This document shows, in pieces, positions 63,755 to 64,000 of a stretch of 64,000 nt of DNA. This DNA comes from Bifidobacterium anseris (lineage in GTDB: Bacteria > Actinomycetota > Actinomycetes > Actinomycetales > Bifidobacteriaceae). The first letter of the stretch is position 1. Every line of letters starts with the position of its first letter. A program made the translations under genes and the position numbers. Below the pieces are notes generated by a model, which saw only the letters and a list, made by a program, of their open reading frames with translations, was not told where the DNA came from and did no database searches. The stretch covers positions 310,001 to 374,000 of the forward strand of contig NZ_NMYC01000005.1 of the NCBI RefSeq assembly GCF_002860345.1, written 5' to 3'.

Positions 63755-64000
63755 ATGAGCGTTCCGACGACTCCGCCGCAACCGCAGCCATCACAGCAAC
63801 TGCCGCCGCAGCCGCCGATGTACTATGCGCTCGGGCCGCAGATGCCGCAGCCGCAGATGGACGAGCGCATCGCGAAGGCGCGCCGTGGCGCATCCTGTGT
63901 CGGTGCCGGCTTCACGTTCATCATCGTCATCTGGTGCGCGATCACATTGCTGCTGCAGTCGGCCTTCATGTGGCTGCGCAGCAGCATGGCCGGATGGATG
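63755..64000 (+). CDS. Membrane protein, N-terminal part (continues beyond window)
   Basis: The open frame from ATG 63755 starts MSVPTTPPQPQPSQQLPPQP and continues with YYALGPQMPQPQMDERIAKA, then a membrane segment VGAGFTFIIVIWCAITLLLQ. It reaches the window end without a stop. The Pro/Gln-rich start resembles its two upstream neighbours. A CPBP-type intramembrane protease is a possibility from similar gene groups, but no catalytic motif is within the window. Confidence 0.6.
   Translation, partial: MSVPTTPPQPQPSQQLPPQPPMYYALGPQMPQPQMDERIAKARRGASCVGAGFTFIIVIWCAITLLLQSAFMWLRSSMAGWM

Overview
The window is typical of a Bifidobacterium chromosome. It is GC-rich, with strong G/C preference at third codon positions. 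It carries an actinobacterial Tad pilus cluster with a Ssd/CpaE-like gene, a short bacterial-type SRP RNA, and several genes that begin on an ATG or GTG 6-7 nt after a -10 box (leaderless mRNAs). The gene content (ppk, tad, dnaX-recR, split aspartokinase-asd, leuA, ino1, topA-tmk-holB, C69 dipeptidase, fhs, gltX, leuCD, murA-plsC-gpsA-ddl) is core bifidobacterial metabolism and cell biology. The genus call is an inference from gene content and style, not from a database match.

Layout. 1-2740: minus-strand NUDIX hydrolase (cut by the window edge) and polyphosphate kinase. 2741-3518: no gene, but a terminator-bounded candidate small RNA. 3519-8295: Tad/Flp pilus operon (ssd/cpaE-like, tadA, tadB, tadC, flp, two TadE-like genes), with an unusual tadC-flp spacer holding 16-bp direct repeats and two parS-like palindromes. 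8469-14368: dnaX-recR, then aspartokinase as two separate genes (kinase, ACT domains) followed by asd. 14477-17469: a 53-bp tandem repeat, a DUF5701-type gene and leuA.

17548-23018 is the clearest accessory cassette. A two-component system reads rightwards. Divergent from it are a small secreted peptide gene, three membrane-protein genes and an ABC ATPase. A perfect 9-bp inverted repeat sits directly against the -35 box of the peptide promoter, as expected for response-regulator activation. The peptide gene and one permease gene each carry an apparent single-base frameshift, so this copy may be decaying.

23182-37119 is core again: class A PBP, inositol-phosphate synthase, SRP RNA, PAP2 phosphatase, topA-tmk-holB, a PEBP-family protein, C69 dipeptidase and formate-THF ligase. 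37120-42382 is a second accessory island. It holds a large SpaA/Cna-type surface protein of lower GC than its neighbours, with LacI-like palindromes upstream and an in-frame amber codon inside the signal-peptide coding region. 42486-50956 holds a MIF-like tautomerase, a GtrA protein, an unrecognised helical protein, a histidine phosphatase, an MFS transporter, gltX followed by tRNA-Glu(CTC) and tRNA-Gln(CTG), and a metallophosphoesterase with altered metal motifs. 51006-54936 has a second copy of the 53-bp-period repeat, an LtbR/NdgR-like IclR regulator divergent from leuCD, and a stand-alone Lrp-type RAM domain. 54946-64000 holds an NADH oxidase-type flavoprotein, murA, an acyltransferase, gpsA, ddl and three secreted or membrane proteins, the last cut by the window end.
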